From positions 232,117-296,116 of the forward strand of contig NZ_JAUNVZ010000003.1 of the NCBI RefSeq assembly GCF_030540545.1: a stretch of 64,000 nt of DNA, given 5' to 3'. The translations under genes and the position numbers were made by a program. Of the stretch, positions 17,864 through 26,855 are shown one piece after another; the stretch's first letter is position 1, and each line of letters starts with the position of its first letter. Source of the DNA: Rothia sp. (in: high G+C Gram-positive bacteria). Lineage in GTDB: Bacteria; Actinomycetota; Actinomycetes; Actinomycetales; Micrococcaceae. The notes under the pieces were generated by a model. That model saw only the letters and a list, made by a program, of their open reading frames with translations. It was not told the DNA's origin and ran no database searches.

Positions 17864-18009
17864 TTCGGTGGGTCGCGGATCTGTTTTTCCGATAAGTCAA
17901 CGAGTTTGACGACTTCTTGAATTCGAAAGCGAGTCAGAAAACTGATGGAAATCTAATGAGTGCCGTCCAATGAGCACCTTCTGGGTCTCTACAACCGGCA
18001 ATCTGCATC

Positions 18010-18033
18010 GCTGCGCGGCTCTATGCGCGCAGC
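18010..18033 (+). promoter_or_regulatory. Hairpin in the infB leader
   Basis: GCTGCGCG pairs with CGCGCAGC around GCTCTATG, about 60 bases before infB. The ylxR-infB gap (17864-18092) otherwise holds only a small GTTCGC/GCGAAC hairpin (about 18053-18076) next to the infB binding site. Confidence 0.5.
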
Positions 18034-18092
18034 ATCCTATAAATCACTAGTGTTCGCACCCTGTCCGGGGGCGAACCGAGACAGGAGATAAT

Positions 18093-20918
18093 TTGGCTAA
18101 CCCTCGTGTACATGAGCTGGCTAAGGAGCTGGGCGTCGCCTCTAAGGACGTCATGGCCAAGGCCAACGAATTGGGCGAGTTCTTCAAGAGCGCTTCCTCC
18201 ACCGTGAACCCCATGGTGGCTAAGAAGCTGCGCGCCGCATTTGGCGCATCCGCTCCCAAGCCGGAGGCAAAGGCACCCGCAGCAGAAAAGCCCGCTGCAG
18301 CTCCCAAGCCTGCCACCCCCAAGCCCGCAGCGGCTAAGCCGGCTCCCAAGCCTGCGCCCAAGCCCGCACCGGCAGCTGAGAAGGCTGCTGAAAAGCCCGC
18401 CGAGAAGGCACCGAAGGCTGCTAAGGCTGCCGCACCCAAGCCGGGTGCTGCTGCTCCCAAGCCCGCCGGTCCCCGCCCGGGCAATAACCCCTTTAGCTCT
18501 CAGCAGGGTATGGCGCGTCCCGACGCTCCCAAGCCTGCTGCACCCAAGCCGGGCCCCAAGCCCGGTCCTCGCCCGGGCAATAACCCCTTCAGCTCTCAGC
18601 AGGGCATGAAGTCCAACCGCTCCGAGCGTAATGGCGAGCGTAACGAACGCAATGGCGGTCCTCGTCCTCCGCGCGGCGGCAACCGTAATGGTGGTCCCCG
18701 TCCCGGCGGTAACGGCGGCCCGCGTCCTGCAGGTAATGGCGCTCCTCGCCCCGCAGGTAACGGCGGCCCCCGTCCGGCAGCTGGCGCACGTTCGGGCGCA
18801 CCCCGCCCCGGTGGCGGCCCTCGCCCCAACCCCTCGATGATGCCCAAGGTCTCCAATGTTGGCGGCGGCGCTCCCGCTTCTAATGGTGGCGGAAACTCCG
18901 GCGGCGGCAATGGTCCCCGTCGCGGTGGCGGTTCCGGCGGTTTCAACCGCGGTCCCTCCCGTCCGGGCCCCGGCGGTCGCGGTAATGCGCAGGGCGCATT
19001 CGGCCGCGGCGGCTCCAAGCGTAAGGGTCGCAAGTCCAAGGCAGCTCGTCGTAGCGAGCTGGAGCAGCTGAACGCACCGGCACCCGGTGGCGTGGTTGTG
19101 CCTCGCGGCGATGGCAGCACCGAGATTCGTCTGCGTCGCGGCGCCTCCATTATGGACTTCGCTGAGAAGATTGGCGCAAACCCGGCATCGCTGATTACCG
19201 TGCTCTTCCACCTGGGCGAGATGGCTACCCAGACTCAGTCCCTGGATGAGGACACCTTTGAGCTGCTGGGTGCCGAGCTGGGCTACACCATTAAGATTGT
19301 GTCCCCCGAGGATGAAGAGCGCGAGCTGCTCGAGTCCTTCGATATCAACCTGGACGCTGAAGCAGCATCCGAGGATGACGAAGTACTGCAGCCCCGCCCG
19401 CCGGTGGTAACCGTGATGGGTCACGTTGACCACGGTAAGACCCGCCTGCTGGATGCTATCCGTAACACCAATGTGATTGAGGGCGAAGCTGGCGGCATTA
19501 CCCAGCATATCGGTGCATACCAGGTACGCACCGAGGTTGAGGGTGAAGAGCGCGCCATTACCTTCATCGATACCCCCGGTCACGAGGCGTTTACCGCTAT
19601 GCGTGCCCGCGGTGCTAAGGTCACCGACGTTGCAATCCTGGTGGTTGCAGCTGATGACGGCGTGATGCCCCAGACCATTGAGGCACTGAACCACGCTCAG
19701 GCAGCAAATGTGCCGATCGTGGTGGCAATCAACAAGATCGATAAGGAAGGCGCAAACCCGGATAAGATCCTGGGTCAGCTGACCGAATACGGTCTGGTCC
19801 CCGAAGCCTACGGTGGCGACACCATGACCGTGAACGTCTCTGCACGTAACGGCACCAATATTGACGAGCTGCTGGAAGCAGTCACCCTGACCGCCGATGT
19901 GCTCGAGTTGCGCGCTAACCCCGATAAGGAAGCACGTGGCGTTGCCATTGAAGCGAACCTGGATAAGGGCCGCGGTGCGGTCTCTACCGTGCTGGTTCAG
20001 TCCGGTACCCTGCGTATTGGTGACGCTATTGTTGCCGGTGTTGCACACGGTCGTGTGCGCGCCATGTTCGATGAGAACGGCAACAAGGTTGAGGAAGCCG
20101 GCCCCTCGCGCCCCGTTCAGGTGCTGGGTCTGTCCACCGTGCCTCGCGCGGGTGACACCTTCCTGGTGACCGAGGAAGAGCGTACCGCTCGTCAGATCGC
20201 TGAGAAGCGTGAGGCTGCTGATCGTAACGCTCAGCTGGCTAAGCGCCGTAAGCGCGTGACCCTCGAGTCCTTCGACGCGGCTGTTGCCGAGGGTAAGATG
20301 GACACCCTGAACCTGATTATTAAGGGTGACGTATCCGGTGCTGTGGAAGCACTGGAAGAGTCCCTGATGAAGATCGACGCCGGTGGCGACGAGGTTCAGC
20401 TGCGCGTAATCCACCGCGGTGTGGGTGCTATTACCCAGAACGACGTGAACCTGGCAACCGTGGACAACGCGGTGATCATTGGCTTCAACGTCCGCCCTGC
20501 AGAGCGCGTGGCAGAGCTTGCCGATCGCGAGGGTGTGGAGATGAAGTTCTACTCCGTCATCTACCGCGCAATCGAGGAAATCGAGCAGGCAGTCAAGGGT
20601 ATGCTCAAGCCCGAGTACGAAGAGGTGGAGCTGGGCTCCGCCGAGATCCGCGAGGTCTTCCGCTCCTCCAAGTGGGGCAATATTGCGGGTTCGATTGTTC
20701 GTACCGGTCTTATCAAGCGCAACGCCAAGGCACGCCTGGTGCGCGATGGTGCTGTGGTTGCAGACAACCTCACCATCGAGTCCCTGCGTCGTTTCAAGGA
20801 CGATGCTACCGAGGTCCGCGAGGGCTACGAGTGTGGTATCGGTCTGGGCTCCTTCAACGATATTCGCGAAGGCGATATTATCGAGACCTGGGAGATGCAG
20901 GAAAAGCCCCGCGTCTAA
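18093..20918 (+). CDS. infB: Translation initiation factor IF-2
   Basis: IF-2 is the GTPase that places fMet-tRNA on the 30S subunit. The 941-aa product begins with an IF2_N domain ([26 protein letters not shown]). A long low-complexity region follows (about residues 50-330): Ala/Pro/Lys-rich, then Gly/Arg/Pro/Asn-rich, with two copies of [11 protein letters not shown]. Next come the second IF2_N domain, the G domain (GHVDHGKT near residue 443; [12 protein letters not shown]) and domains II-IV. TTG 18093 has ACAGGAGATAA upstream, and LANPRVHEL matches family N-termini. Actinobacterial IF-2 proteins carry similar linkers. Confidence 0.98.
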   Translation: MANPRVHELAKELGVASKDVMAKANELGEFFKSASSTVNPMVAKKLRAAFGASAPKPEAKAPAAEKPAAAPKPATPKPAAAKPAPKPAPKPAPAAEKAAEKPAEKAPKAAKAAAPKPGAAAPKPAGPRPGNNPFSSQQGMARPDAPKPAAPKPGPKPGPRPGNNPFSSQQGMKSNRSERNGERNERNGGPRPPRGGNRNGGPRPGGNGGPRPAGNGAPRPAGNGGPRPAAGARSGAPRPGGGPRPNPSMMPKVSNVGGGAPASNGGGNSGGGNGPRRGGGSGGFNRGPSRPGPGGRGNAQGAFGRGGSKRKGRKSKAARRSELEQLNAPAPGGVVVPRGDGSTEIRLRRGASIMDFAEKIGANPASLITVLFHLGEMATQTQSLDEDTFELLGAELGYTIKIVSPEDEERELLESFDINLDAEAASEDDEVLQPRPPVVTVMGHVDHGKTRLLDAIRNTNVIEGEAGGITQHIGAYQVRTEVEGEERAITFIDTPGHEAFTAMRARGAKVTDVAILVVAADDGVMPQTIEALNHAQAANVPIVVAINKIDKEGANPDKILGQLTEYGLVPEAYGGDTMTVNVSARNGTNIDELLEAVTLTADVLELRANPDKEARGVAIEANLDKGRGAVSTVLVQSGTLRIGDAIVAGVAHGRVRAMFDENGNKVEEAGPSRPVQVLGLSTVPRAGDTFLVTEEERTARQIAEKREAADRNAQLAKRRKRVTLESFDAAVAEGKMDTLNLIIKGDVSGAVEALEESLMKIDAGGDEVQLRVIHRGVGAITQNDVNLATVDNAVIIGFNVRPAERVAELADREGVEMKFYSVIYRAIEEIEQAVKGMLKPEYEEVELGSAEIREVFRSSKWGNIAGSIVRTGLIKRNAKARLVRDGAVVADNLTIESLRRFKDDATEVREGYECGIGLGSFNDIREGDIIETWEMQEKPRV

Positions 20919-20957
20919 GGCCCATAGCCTGGAGCACCATATAGCGGTACACCGCTA

Positions 20958-21011
20958 GATAGATGAACCCGTGCGGGTACGATTACCGTGCCCGCACGGG
21001 TTCTCTCTATC
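20958..21011 (+). terminator. Strong hairpin terminator after infB
   Basis: GATAGA-t-GAACCCGTGCGGG pairs with CCCGCACGGGTTC-tc-TCTATC around TACGATTACCGTG. A smaller AGCGGT/ACCGCT hairpin precedes it (20943-20956). It separates infB from rbfA. Confidence 0.8.
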
Positions 21012-21119
21012 GACCTGTCGTGATATAGACGGGCAAGAGAGCATACGCACCCTAAATACGCGTATGATAAAAGACAAAGACGGCAACGAGCCGTTCACAG
21101 ACATAAAGGATTGATAACT

Positions 21120-21590
21120 ATGGCTGATGCAGCCCGCGCGGCACGACTTGCCGACCGTATTAAGGTCATTATTGCTAAGGCGCTCGAGCGCCGCATTAAG
21201 GACCCCCGCCTGGGATTTGTGACCGTGACCGACGCACGCGTGACCAATGACCTGCAGCACGCAACCATCTACTACACCGTTATGGGCGATGAGGAAGAGA
21301 AGGCACAGACCGCTAAGGCTCTGGAGTCCGCTAAGGGTATTCTGCGCTCGGAGGTGGGTAAGAATATTACCGCTCGCCTGACCCCGACCCTGACCTTCGT
21401 GGTGGACGAGGTGCCCGAGAACGCCTTCGCTCTGGAGGATCTGCTGCGCAAGACCCGCGAGCGCGACGCTGAGCTGGCTGCCGCCTCCGAGGGTGCAAGC
21501 TACGCCGGTGAAGAGGACCCCTATAAGAAGCCTCATGAAGAGGAAGAAGAGGGCGAAGAGTTCGAGGACTCTAACGAGGATGAGGCCTAA
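21120..21590 (+). CDS. rbfA: Ribosome-binding factor A
   Basis: RbfA is a KH-fold 30S maturation factor that acts on the 5' end of 16S rRNA. The 156-aa protein has RLADRIKVIIAKALERRIKDPRLGFVTVTDARVTNDLQHATIYYTVMG and the family segment with LTPTLTFVVDEVPENAFALEDLL. It ends in a strongly acidic tail (EEEEEGEEFEDSNEDE). ATG 21120 is 9 bases after AAAGGA; a TTG at 21111 in the same frame is too close to that site. Eight bases separate it from truB, so the two form an operon. Confidence 0.97.
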   Translation: MADAARAARLADRIKVIIAKALERRIKDPRLGFVTVTDARVTNDLQHATIYYTVMGDEEEKAQTAKALESAKGILRSEVGKNITARLTPTLTFVVDEVPENAFALEDLLRKTRERDAELAAASEGASYAGEEDPYKKPHEEEEEGEEFEDSNEDEA

Positions 21591-21598
21591 AGAATCCC

Positions 21599-22720
21599 AT
21601 GGGCAAGGCGAAGGAACGCGGCCCCAGCGGCCTGCTGGTCATTGATAAGCCGCTAGGCATGACCAGCCACGATGTGGTTTCTAAGACCCGTTGGATTGTG
21701 GGCACCCGTAAAGTGGGTCATGCCGGCACCTTGGACCCGCAGGCTTCGGGTGTACTGCTGGTGGGTTTGAATAAGGCAACTAAGCTGCTGACCTACCTGG
21801 TGGGTCAGGATAAAACCTATGAGGCGACCATTGTGCTCGGTGCTGCCACGGTGACCGAGGACGCCGAGGGCGAGCTGATTTCTGTGGCTCCTGCCTCTCC
21901 TGTGCGCGCCCTTTTCCCCGATGCTGAGGGGGCTCAGGAGCGCGTGCTGGCGGCTATGGCGGCTCTGAGCGGTGAGATTGACCAGGTTCCTTCGGCTGTC
22001 TCGGCGATCAAGGTTAACGGTGTGCGCTCCTATGCGCGTGTGCGTGCCGGTGAAAATGTTGAGCTGGCTGCTCGTCCGGTGACTATTTCCGAATTCGAGC
22101 TGCTGGATATGCGCCGTGGAATGCTGACAACCGATGATTACGGTGTGGCTGAGAGCGCCGATACTAAGAATCTAAGTATGTGCCCGGATTCTGGGCAGGT
22201 TCCGGCACGTATTGATACGGTGGAGCTGGATGTTCGCGTGTCCTGTTCCTCGGGCACCTATATCCGCGCTCTAGCGAGGGATTTGGGTGCTGCTCTGGGC
22301 GTTGGCGCGCATCTGAAGGCACTGAATCGTTCCCGTGTGGGTGCGATTTATCAGGCGGAGGCGACCGCCCTGGATACCCTGGTGCGTGCGCGTGAAGAGT
22401 CCGGGCAACCCCTGGATCTTTTCCCACATATGCCCCTGGAGACCCTGGCGAAGCGTCTTTTTGCGGTGCGTGAGCTCTCGGCGGCTGAGGCTACCGATAT
22501 TTCCTTTGGGCGCGGTATTGAGCCCGTGGACGGGGAGCCAGTCACCACATCTGATCAGACGGAAGGCTCCCATGCCTCCACCCGTGGGTTGAGCGCTGCT
22601 TTTGCCCCGGACGGTACCCTGGTGGCTCTGCTGCGCACCAAGAAGGTGCCCGCGCGTGCCGGTGGGGGAGTAAAGGCTGTTCCCGAGCTGGTTTTTGAGG
22701 CGGGTAAGAGCTTTAGCTAG
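21599..22720 (+). CDS. truB: tRNA pseudouridine-55 synthase
   Basis: TruB isomerises U55 in the T loop of tRNAs. The 373-aa protein has GLLVIDKPLGMTSHDVV, KVGHAGTLDPQASGVLLVG (the Asp of GTLDP is the catalytic residue), the KTYEATIVLG segment, QVPSAVSAIKVNGVRSYARVRAGE, and SCSSGTYIRALARDLGAALGVGAHLKALNRSRVG. It is longer than E. coli TruB because of extra segments around residues 170-200 and a C-terminal PUA-like region. It lies 8 bases after rbfA. The binding site before ATG 21599 is weak, so translation may depend on coupling. Confidence 0.97.
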   Translation: MGKAKERGPSGLLVIDKPLGMTSHDVVSKTRWIVGTRKVGHAGTLDPQASGVLLVGLNKATKLLTYLVGQDKTYEATIVLGAATVTEDAEGELISVAPASPVRALFPDAEGAQERVLAAMAALSGEIDQVPSAVSAIKVNGVRSYARVRAGENVELAARPVTISEFELLDMRRGMLTTDDYGVAESADTKNLSMCPDSGQVPARIDTVELDVRVSCSSGTYIRALARDLGAALGVGAHLKALNRSRVGAIYQAEATALDTLVRAREESGQPLDLFPHMPLETLAKRLFAVRELSAAEATDISFGRGIEPVDGEPVTTSDQTEGSHASTRGLSAAFAPDGTLVALLRTKKVPARAGGGVKAVPELVFEAGKSFS

Positions 22721-22762
22721 CTCTATGTTAACTCTCTAAGCTGTGAGCCTATGAGCTGAGAT

Positions 22763-22806
22763 ATCGGGGTGCCGGGGACTATCTGGCACCCCGATTTTCT
22801 ATGCCC
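22763..22806 (+). terminator. Rho-independent terminator after truB
   Basis: ATCGGGGTGCC pairs with GGCACCCCGAT around GGGGACTATCT, followed by TTTCTATGCCC (22796-22806). Confidence 0.88.
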
Positions 22807-22956
22807 TTATTTCTATTTTTGGCCCCTGTAGCGTGCACGGCAGGCATATAGGAGCCCAATAGGGTATATTCTTGATTCAGACACATTCGCATTTCTGATT
22901 TGCTGAGCTTTCTCAGGCTAAAAGAGCAGGTCAGAGCATTTGAAAGACGTACTATT

Positions 22957-23694
22957 ATGAGCACCCACCCCCAGGAACCGGCAGCGGGCACCGCGCCCCT
23001 ACAGCAGGTAGCAGCAGCGAATCAGGAACAGGCACCGGTGACCAATGCAACCCACCCGCGCCAGGCAGCTGCCTCCACCTCCTCTAAAAACACCAAAGAC
23101 TCTGGCGTTGAGGGCCTGAGCCCTCAGGAACTTAAAGCGCAGCGCGCCGAAGCTAAAAAGCAGGAGGCGGCCGCCAAGAAGCAGGAAGCAAAGGACGCCA
23201 AGCAGGCAGCAAAGCAGGCTCCCAAGACCCTGGCTGATTTTGCCAAGCCCCAGAACCAGGGCATGTTCCGCGCGGCGGTGGCACTCTACGGTCTGAGTAT
23301 TCTGCTCTACGCCGCATGGCAGATTCAGGGCGGCACCCTGGTCATTCCCGAAAGCGATCAGGTTGCGGTCAACGCTTCAATCCAGTCGAACTATATTTTT
23401 ATGTCCACCATTTATTTCGGTGTGGGTCTGGCGTTCCTCTTTATTTCCTGGAAGTTCAAGTGGGTTAATATGCTCACCCTGGTCTGCGCCGTGGTTTTCC
23501 TGGGCGGTATTGGCCGTGTGCTTGCGTGGGCTCATTTTGGCACCCCGCATTGGAGCCTGATCGTTGCCATGATTCTGGAACTGGTGCTGCCGCCCTGCTT
23601 GCTGGTGTGGTACGGCTGGATTAATAAGTCCAATAAGCTGCGTGCCGATATTCTGCAGGCATCCGCAGCCCCCGTGGCTCCGAGCGCCAAGTAG
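22957..23694 (+). CDS. DUF4345-like four-helix membrane protein with Lys/Ala-rich N-terminus
   Basis: The 245-aa protein has a cytoplasmic-type N-terminal 105 residues, rich in Ala, Gln and Lys. A charged KKQEAAAKKQEAKDAKQAAKQ stretch is probably helical. Four membrane segments follow (about residues 112-128, 150-170, 175-195, 203-225). The pattern IYFGVGLAFLFISW, FLGGIGRVLAW, LELVLPPCLLVWYGW resembles DUF4345 proteins. Its function is unknown. ATG 22957 is preceded by a weak GAAAGACG. It stands alone between two terminators. Confidence 0.75.
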   Translation: MSTHPQEPAAGTAPLQQVAAANQEQAPVTNATHPRQAAASTSSKNTKDSGVEGLSPQELKAQRAEAKKQEAAAKKQEAKDAKQAAKQAPKTLADFAKPQNQGMFRAAVALYGLSILLYAAWQIQGGTLVIPESDQVAVNASIQSNYIFMSTIYFGVGLAFLFISWKFKWVNMLTLVCAVVFLGGIGRVLAWAHFGTPHWSLIVAMILELVLPPCLLVWYGWINKSNKLRADILQASAAPVAPSAK

Positions 23695-23700
23695 CCTCTT

Positions 23701-23753
23701 ATCCCGTCCTCGTGTACGCATAGCGTGTACACCCAAGAGGGCGGGATTTTTCC
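23701..23753 (+). terminator. Rho-independent terminator after the DUF4345-like gene
   Basis: ATCCCG-t-CCTC pairs with GAGG-g-CGGGAT, enclosing a TGTAC/GTACA inner stem and followed by TTTTTCC. Confidence 0.85.
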
Positions 23754-23834
23754 TGAATAAGCCCCTGAAGGTGAGCTTTAGCCCAAAGTGGTTTAGGATG
23801 GATAGGTACTTTCTTATCATTCAAGGAGCAACGC

Positions 23835-24845
23835 GTGCACATTTACCGAAACCGCGAGGATATTCCCGCCGATTTTGGCCCCAGCGTGGTCACCATTGGC
23901 AACTTTGACGGTGTGCACATTGGTCATGCCCGCGTGATTTCCCGCGTGGTGGATCTGGCGCGTGAAAATTCCCTGACCAGCGTTGCGGTCTCCTTTGACC
24001 CGCACCCCGTGAAGGTACACCGACCCGAGGTGAAGCACCACGATATTATGGGTCAGGAATCCCGCCAGCACTTTATGCAGCTGCTGGGCTTGGATACCTA
24101 TGTGCTGCTGCACTACACCCTGGAATTTGCCGCCCAGAGCCCCGAAGAATTCGTGAAGTCCACCTTTGTGGATGCCCTGCACGCACGCTATGTGGTCATT
24201 GGCGATGATGTGCGCTTTGGCCGCAATAACTCGGGGGACTTGAACACTATGCGCCAGCTGGGTGCTCAGTACGGTTTTGAGGTCATCGTGGTCGAAGACC
24301 TCATGGCTGATGAGCTGACCCGCTGCTCCTCGACCCGTATTCGCCAGCTGCTGCTGGATGCCGATATGGAGGGCGCTGCTCGTCTGCTGGGCCGCTCCCA
24401 CCAAATGTACGGCGAGGTGGTACACGGTCTGGCGCGAGGCCGCGAATTGGGATTCCCCACCGCGAACCTCGCCCTGGAATCTACCGGCTTTATTCCCGCC
24501 GACGGGGTGTATGCCGGCTGGCTGACCGATGAGTCGGGCGTGCGCCACCCGGCGGCTATTTCGGTGGGTACCAACCCGACCTTTGACGGTATTGAGCACC
24601 GCCAGGTGGAGGCTCATGTGATCGACCGCCCCGAAGAGCGTGTGGAGGATTTCAACCTTTACGGCCAGCATGTGGTGGTGGAGTTCGTCAAGCACCTGCG
24701 CTCCATGGTGGCGTTCACCGGTATTGAGGCGCTGATTGAGCAAATGAACCAGGACGTGGATCAGGCACGCGAGGTATTGGCACAGGATGCCGCCTGCGCG
24801 GCAGAGGATGAGGAATATAAGCGCGCTCATCCCAACGCAATCTAA
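23835..24845 (+). CDS. ribF: Bifunctional riboflavin kinase / FAD synthetase
   Basis: RibF makes FMN from riboflavin and then FAD. The 336-aa protein has the N-terminal adenylyltransferase domain (SVVTIGNFDGVHIGHARVI, VAVSFDPHPVKV, YVVIGDDVRFGRNNSGD, CSSTRIRQLLLDADMEGAARLLGR). The C-terminal kinase domain has GEVVHGLARGRELGFPTANLAL, ADGVYAGWL, SVGTNPTFDG and VVVEFVKHLRSMVAF. GTG 23835 follows AAGGAGCAACGC. Synteny with truB is standard; here rpsO, its common neighbour, lies 4.9 kb away behind an accessory block. Confidence 0.97.
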   Translation: MHIYRNREDIPADFGPSVVTIGNFDGVHIGHARVISRVVDLARENSLTSVAVSFDPHPVKVHRPEVKHHDIMGQESRQHFMQLLGLDTYVLLHYTLEFAAQSPEEFVKSTFVDALHARYVVIGDDVRFGRNNSGDLNTMRQLGAQYGFEVIVVEDLMADELTRCSSTRIRQLLLDADMEGAARLLGRSHQMYGEVVHGLARGRELGFPTANLALESTGFIPADGVYAGWLTDESGVRHPAAISVGTNPTFDGIEHRQVEAHVIDRPEERVEDFNLYGQHVVVEFVKHLRSMVAFTGIEALIEQMNQDVDQAREVLAQDAACAAEDEEYKRAHPNAI

Positions 24846-24865
24846 AGAAAGCATATGACTACTAC

Positions 24866-24910
24866 GAGCGGGTAGGATGCGGGGAGAAAACCTCCGCATT
24901 CTACCCGCTC
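24866..24910 (+). terminator. Strong hairpin after ribF
   Basis: GAGCGGGTAG-g-ATGCGG pairs with CCGCAT-t-CTACCCGCTC around GGAGAAAACCT. The tail ATTGTG is a poor T tract. Confidence 0.7.
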
Positions 24911-24994
24911 ATTGTGTAGGCAGCTTATTATGTGAGTTCAGTTCATAGGCGCGCTCGCATAGGCAATCGTAATGATTTAAGGGAGAATAGAAGC

Positions 24995-25453
24995 ATGCAG
25001 AAAATGAACGTTGAATCCTTTAACCTGGACCACCGTGCGGTGGCGGCCCCCTATGTGCGCATCGCTGACCGTAAGGTGCTGCCCGGGGGCGATACCCTGA
25101 TTAAGTACGATATTCGCTTTACCCAGCCCAATAAGGCGCACCTTGAGATGCCCGCCGTACACTCCATTGAGCACCTGAGCGCTGAGCATATGCGCAATCA
25201 CACCGATAAGCTGATCGATTTTTCCCCCATGGGTTGCCAGACCGGTTTTTACGCCCTGACCCTGGGCCTGGAGCCGGAAGAATTCTTCCCCATTCTCGAA
25301 TCAACCATGAAGGATATCCTGGAGGCTACCGAGGTTCCGGCAGCCAACGAAGTACAGTGCGGTTGGGGTGCTAACCACTCCCTGCAGGCAGCTCAGGATG
25401 CTGCGCGCACCTTCCTGGCTGCTCGCAATGAGTGGGAACAGGTGATGGCATAA
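24995..25453 (+). CDS. luxS: S-ribosylhomocysteine lyase (AI-2 synthase)
   Basis: LuxS splits S-ribosylhomocysteine into homocysteine and DPD, the precursor of the AI-2 signal. The 152-aa product has the metal motif HSIEH (H56, E59, H60), the catalytic Cys in [10 protein letters not shown] (C81) and the third metal ligand in VQCGWG (C122). All key residues are present. ATG 24995 follows AAGGGAGA. Its stop overlaps the mtnN start by one base (TAATG), so the two are translationally coupled and act in consecutive steps. luxS is patchy in Actinobacteria, which suits an oral genus such as Rothia. Confidence 0.97.
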   Translation: MQKMNVESFNLDHRAVAAPYVRIADRKVLPGGDTLIKYDIRFTQPNKAHLEMPAVHSIEHLSAEHMRNHTDKLIDFSPMGCQTGFYALTLGLEPEEFFPILESTMKDILEATEVPAANEVQCGWGANHSLQAAQDAARTFLAARNEWEQVMA

Positions 25454-26349
25454 TGAGCGTGGATCCCTTCGGCCTGAGCGAAAACGGCGTGCTGGGCGCC
25501 GGCGATATTAACCCCGAGCAGATTTTTAGCGATAGCTACGCTGAGTTCTCCACCGTTTCGGCAATGATGGAGAGCTTCTCCACCGCCGTGATTATTCAGG
25601 TGGCAATGGATGAGGAGCTCGCTCCCTTCCTGGCTGCTACCTCGGAAGCGTTCCCTTCCTTTAGCGAGGGCGTGGCGGAATTCCACCCCCGCTACCTGAA
25701 GGTCGGCAAGGAGCGCGTGCCCGTGCTTATGGTGCGCTCCAAGATTGGTTTGGTTAATGCGGCATCTGCGGCGACTGAGGCTCTGAGCTATGTGAACTCT
25801 TGCCTGGGCTATATTAGCGCCGGTACCGCGGGCGGCCTGGCGTCCAGCATTAATGTGGGCGATATTGTGGTCGGCAATGACTACACCTACACCGATGCGG
25901 ATGCGACCGCCTTTGGCTATAAGCGCGGCCAGCTGCCGGGTATGCCCGAAAGCTACGACGCGGTCAGCGCCCTGTGGGCTGAGGCAGCCGAGCAGGCGGT
26001 GAACTCCCTGGAAGCACGCCGCGGCGAGCAGTGGGCTGTGTACGCCGGTCGTATGCTGGCGGGTAACTCCTTTGTGACCGCTCATAATGTTGCCGATACT
26101 CGCGAGGCTTTCCCCACCGCGCTGAGCACCGATATGGAAACCACCGCTATTGCGCAGGTGTGCTCTAACTACCGTGTGCCCTTTATTGGTGTGCGTTGCG
26201 TATCGGATTTGTGCGGTCCTGCGGCGGATCAGGATTTCCATATGTCTATTGACATTGTGGCTCCTCGTTCGGCGCGTTACGCCCTGCAGTGCGCTGCTGA
26301 GCTGTGGACCGGTACCGAGCTGCCGGATTTACAGCTGGATTTTAGCTAG
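25453..26349 (+). CDS. mtnN: 5'-methylthioadenosine/S-adenosylhomocysteine nucleosidase
   Basis: The enzyme removes adenine from SAH (giving SRH for LuxS) and from MTA. The catalytic domain starts near residue 46: VIIQVAMDEELAPF (general acid equivalent E55), ISAGTAGGLASSINVGDIVVG, GNSFVTAHN, TDMETTAIAQVC (ribose-binding Glu), RCVSDLCG (catalytic Asp). About 45 N-terminal residues have no counterpart in the ~230-aa E. coli enzyme; they are acidic and may be a species-specific extension. An in-frame internal start (for example at MMESF, near residue 38) cannot be ruled out. ATG 25453 shares its A with the luxS stop. Confidence 0.94.
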   Translation: MSVDPFGLSENGVLGAGDINPEQIFSDSYAEFSTVSAMMESFSTAVIIQVAMDEELAPFLAATSEAFPSFSEGVAEFHPRYLKVGKERVPVLMVRSKIGLVNAASAATEALSYVNSCLGYISAGTAGGLASSINVGDIVVGNDYTYTDADATAFGYKRGQLPGMPESYDAVSALWAEAAEQAVNSLEARRGEQWAVYAGRMLAGNSFVTAHNVADTREAFPTALSTDMETTAIAQVCSNYRVPFIGVRCVSDLCGPAADQDFHMSIDIVAPRSARYALQCAAELWTGTELPDLQLDFS

Positions 26350-26450
26350 AGGAAGCTGCATGCTGGTGCGGTTAGGTTTAGCTGCCCGGCTTGTAGTAAG
26401 CTAGCTAACGTAAAGATGACATTCTTCTATACCTCGTAAAGGAGCAGGAT

Positions 26451-26753
26451 ATGAAGCTCAACCCCACGCTGCTGTCGGCAGCAGGCCTGATTGGTGGCTA
26501 CAAGGTCACTAGCGCAACCAAGATTCGTCCTCTGGGCGGTGCCACCCTGGCTTTGGCCGGTGTGCTGGCTCATAAGAATTGGAAGCGCCGTGCCGGTGCG
26601 CCCCGTGCTTCGTTCCTGACCGCCCTGTACTTTGGTGCCTTCGGTGCTGCGCATCCGCTGGCAAAGAAGATTGGTGCATGGCCCGCCGTGTACACTGTTG
26701 CAGGTGTGACGGCTTTTGCTTCCCTCATTTTTGGGCGTGCAAAGCGTAAATAA
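26451..26753 (+). CDS. Small membrane protein of unknown function
   Basis: The 100-aa product has an excellent binding site (AAAGGAGCAGG before ATG 26451) and codon use like its neighbours, so it is a real gene. It has three to four short hydrophobic stretches (LSAAGLIGGYKV, GGATLALAGVLAHK, FLTALYFGAFGAAHPLAKK, AVYTVAGVTAFASLIFG) and a basic C-terminus (RAKRK). I do not recognise the family. It is followed by its own terminator and could be co-transcribed with luxS-mtnN, about 100 bases upstream. Confidence 0.75.
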   Translation: MKLNPTLLSAAGLIGGYKVTSATKIRPLGGATLALAGVLAHKNWKRRAGAPRASFLTALYFGAFGAAHPLAKKIGAWPAVYTVAGVTAFASLIFGRAKRK

Positions 26754-26773
26754 GCTGTAGTTTAACGGCGATA

Positions 26774-26813
26774 GGCGGGAGACGGTGTAACCGGTTCCCG
26801 CCTCTTGCTTTTT
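26774..26813 (+). terminator. Rho-independent terminator after the small membrane protein gene
   Basis: GGCGGGA pairs with TCCCGCC, with GGT/ACC inside, followed by TCTTGCTTTTT. Confidence 0.85.
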
Positions 26814-26855
26814 CGTAGCTTATCTTTTGACAATCCTCGTAGAACTTTAGGACTT

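Noticed and set aside
18021-20414. Long minus-strand open frame opposite infB
   Set aside because: Its Gly/Ala/Ser/Cys-rich repeats simply mirror the IF-2 linker.
25432-25452. Upstream ATG for mtnN inside luxS
   Set aside because: The ATG at 25453 overlapping the luxS stop is the standard coupling arrangement, and the upstream start would add only seven unrelated residues.
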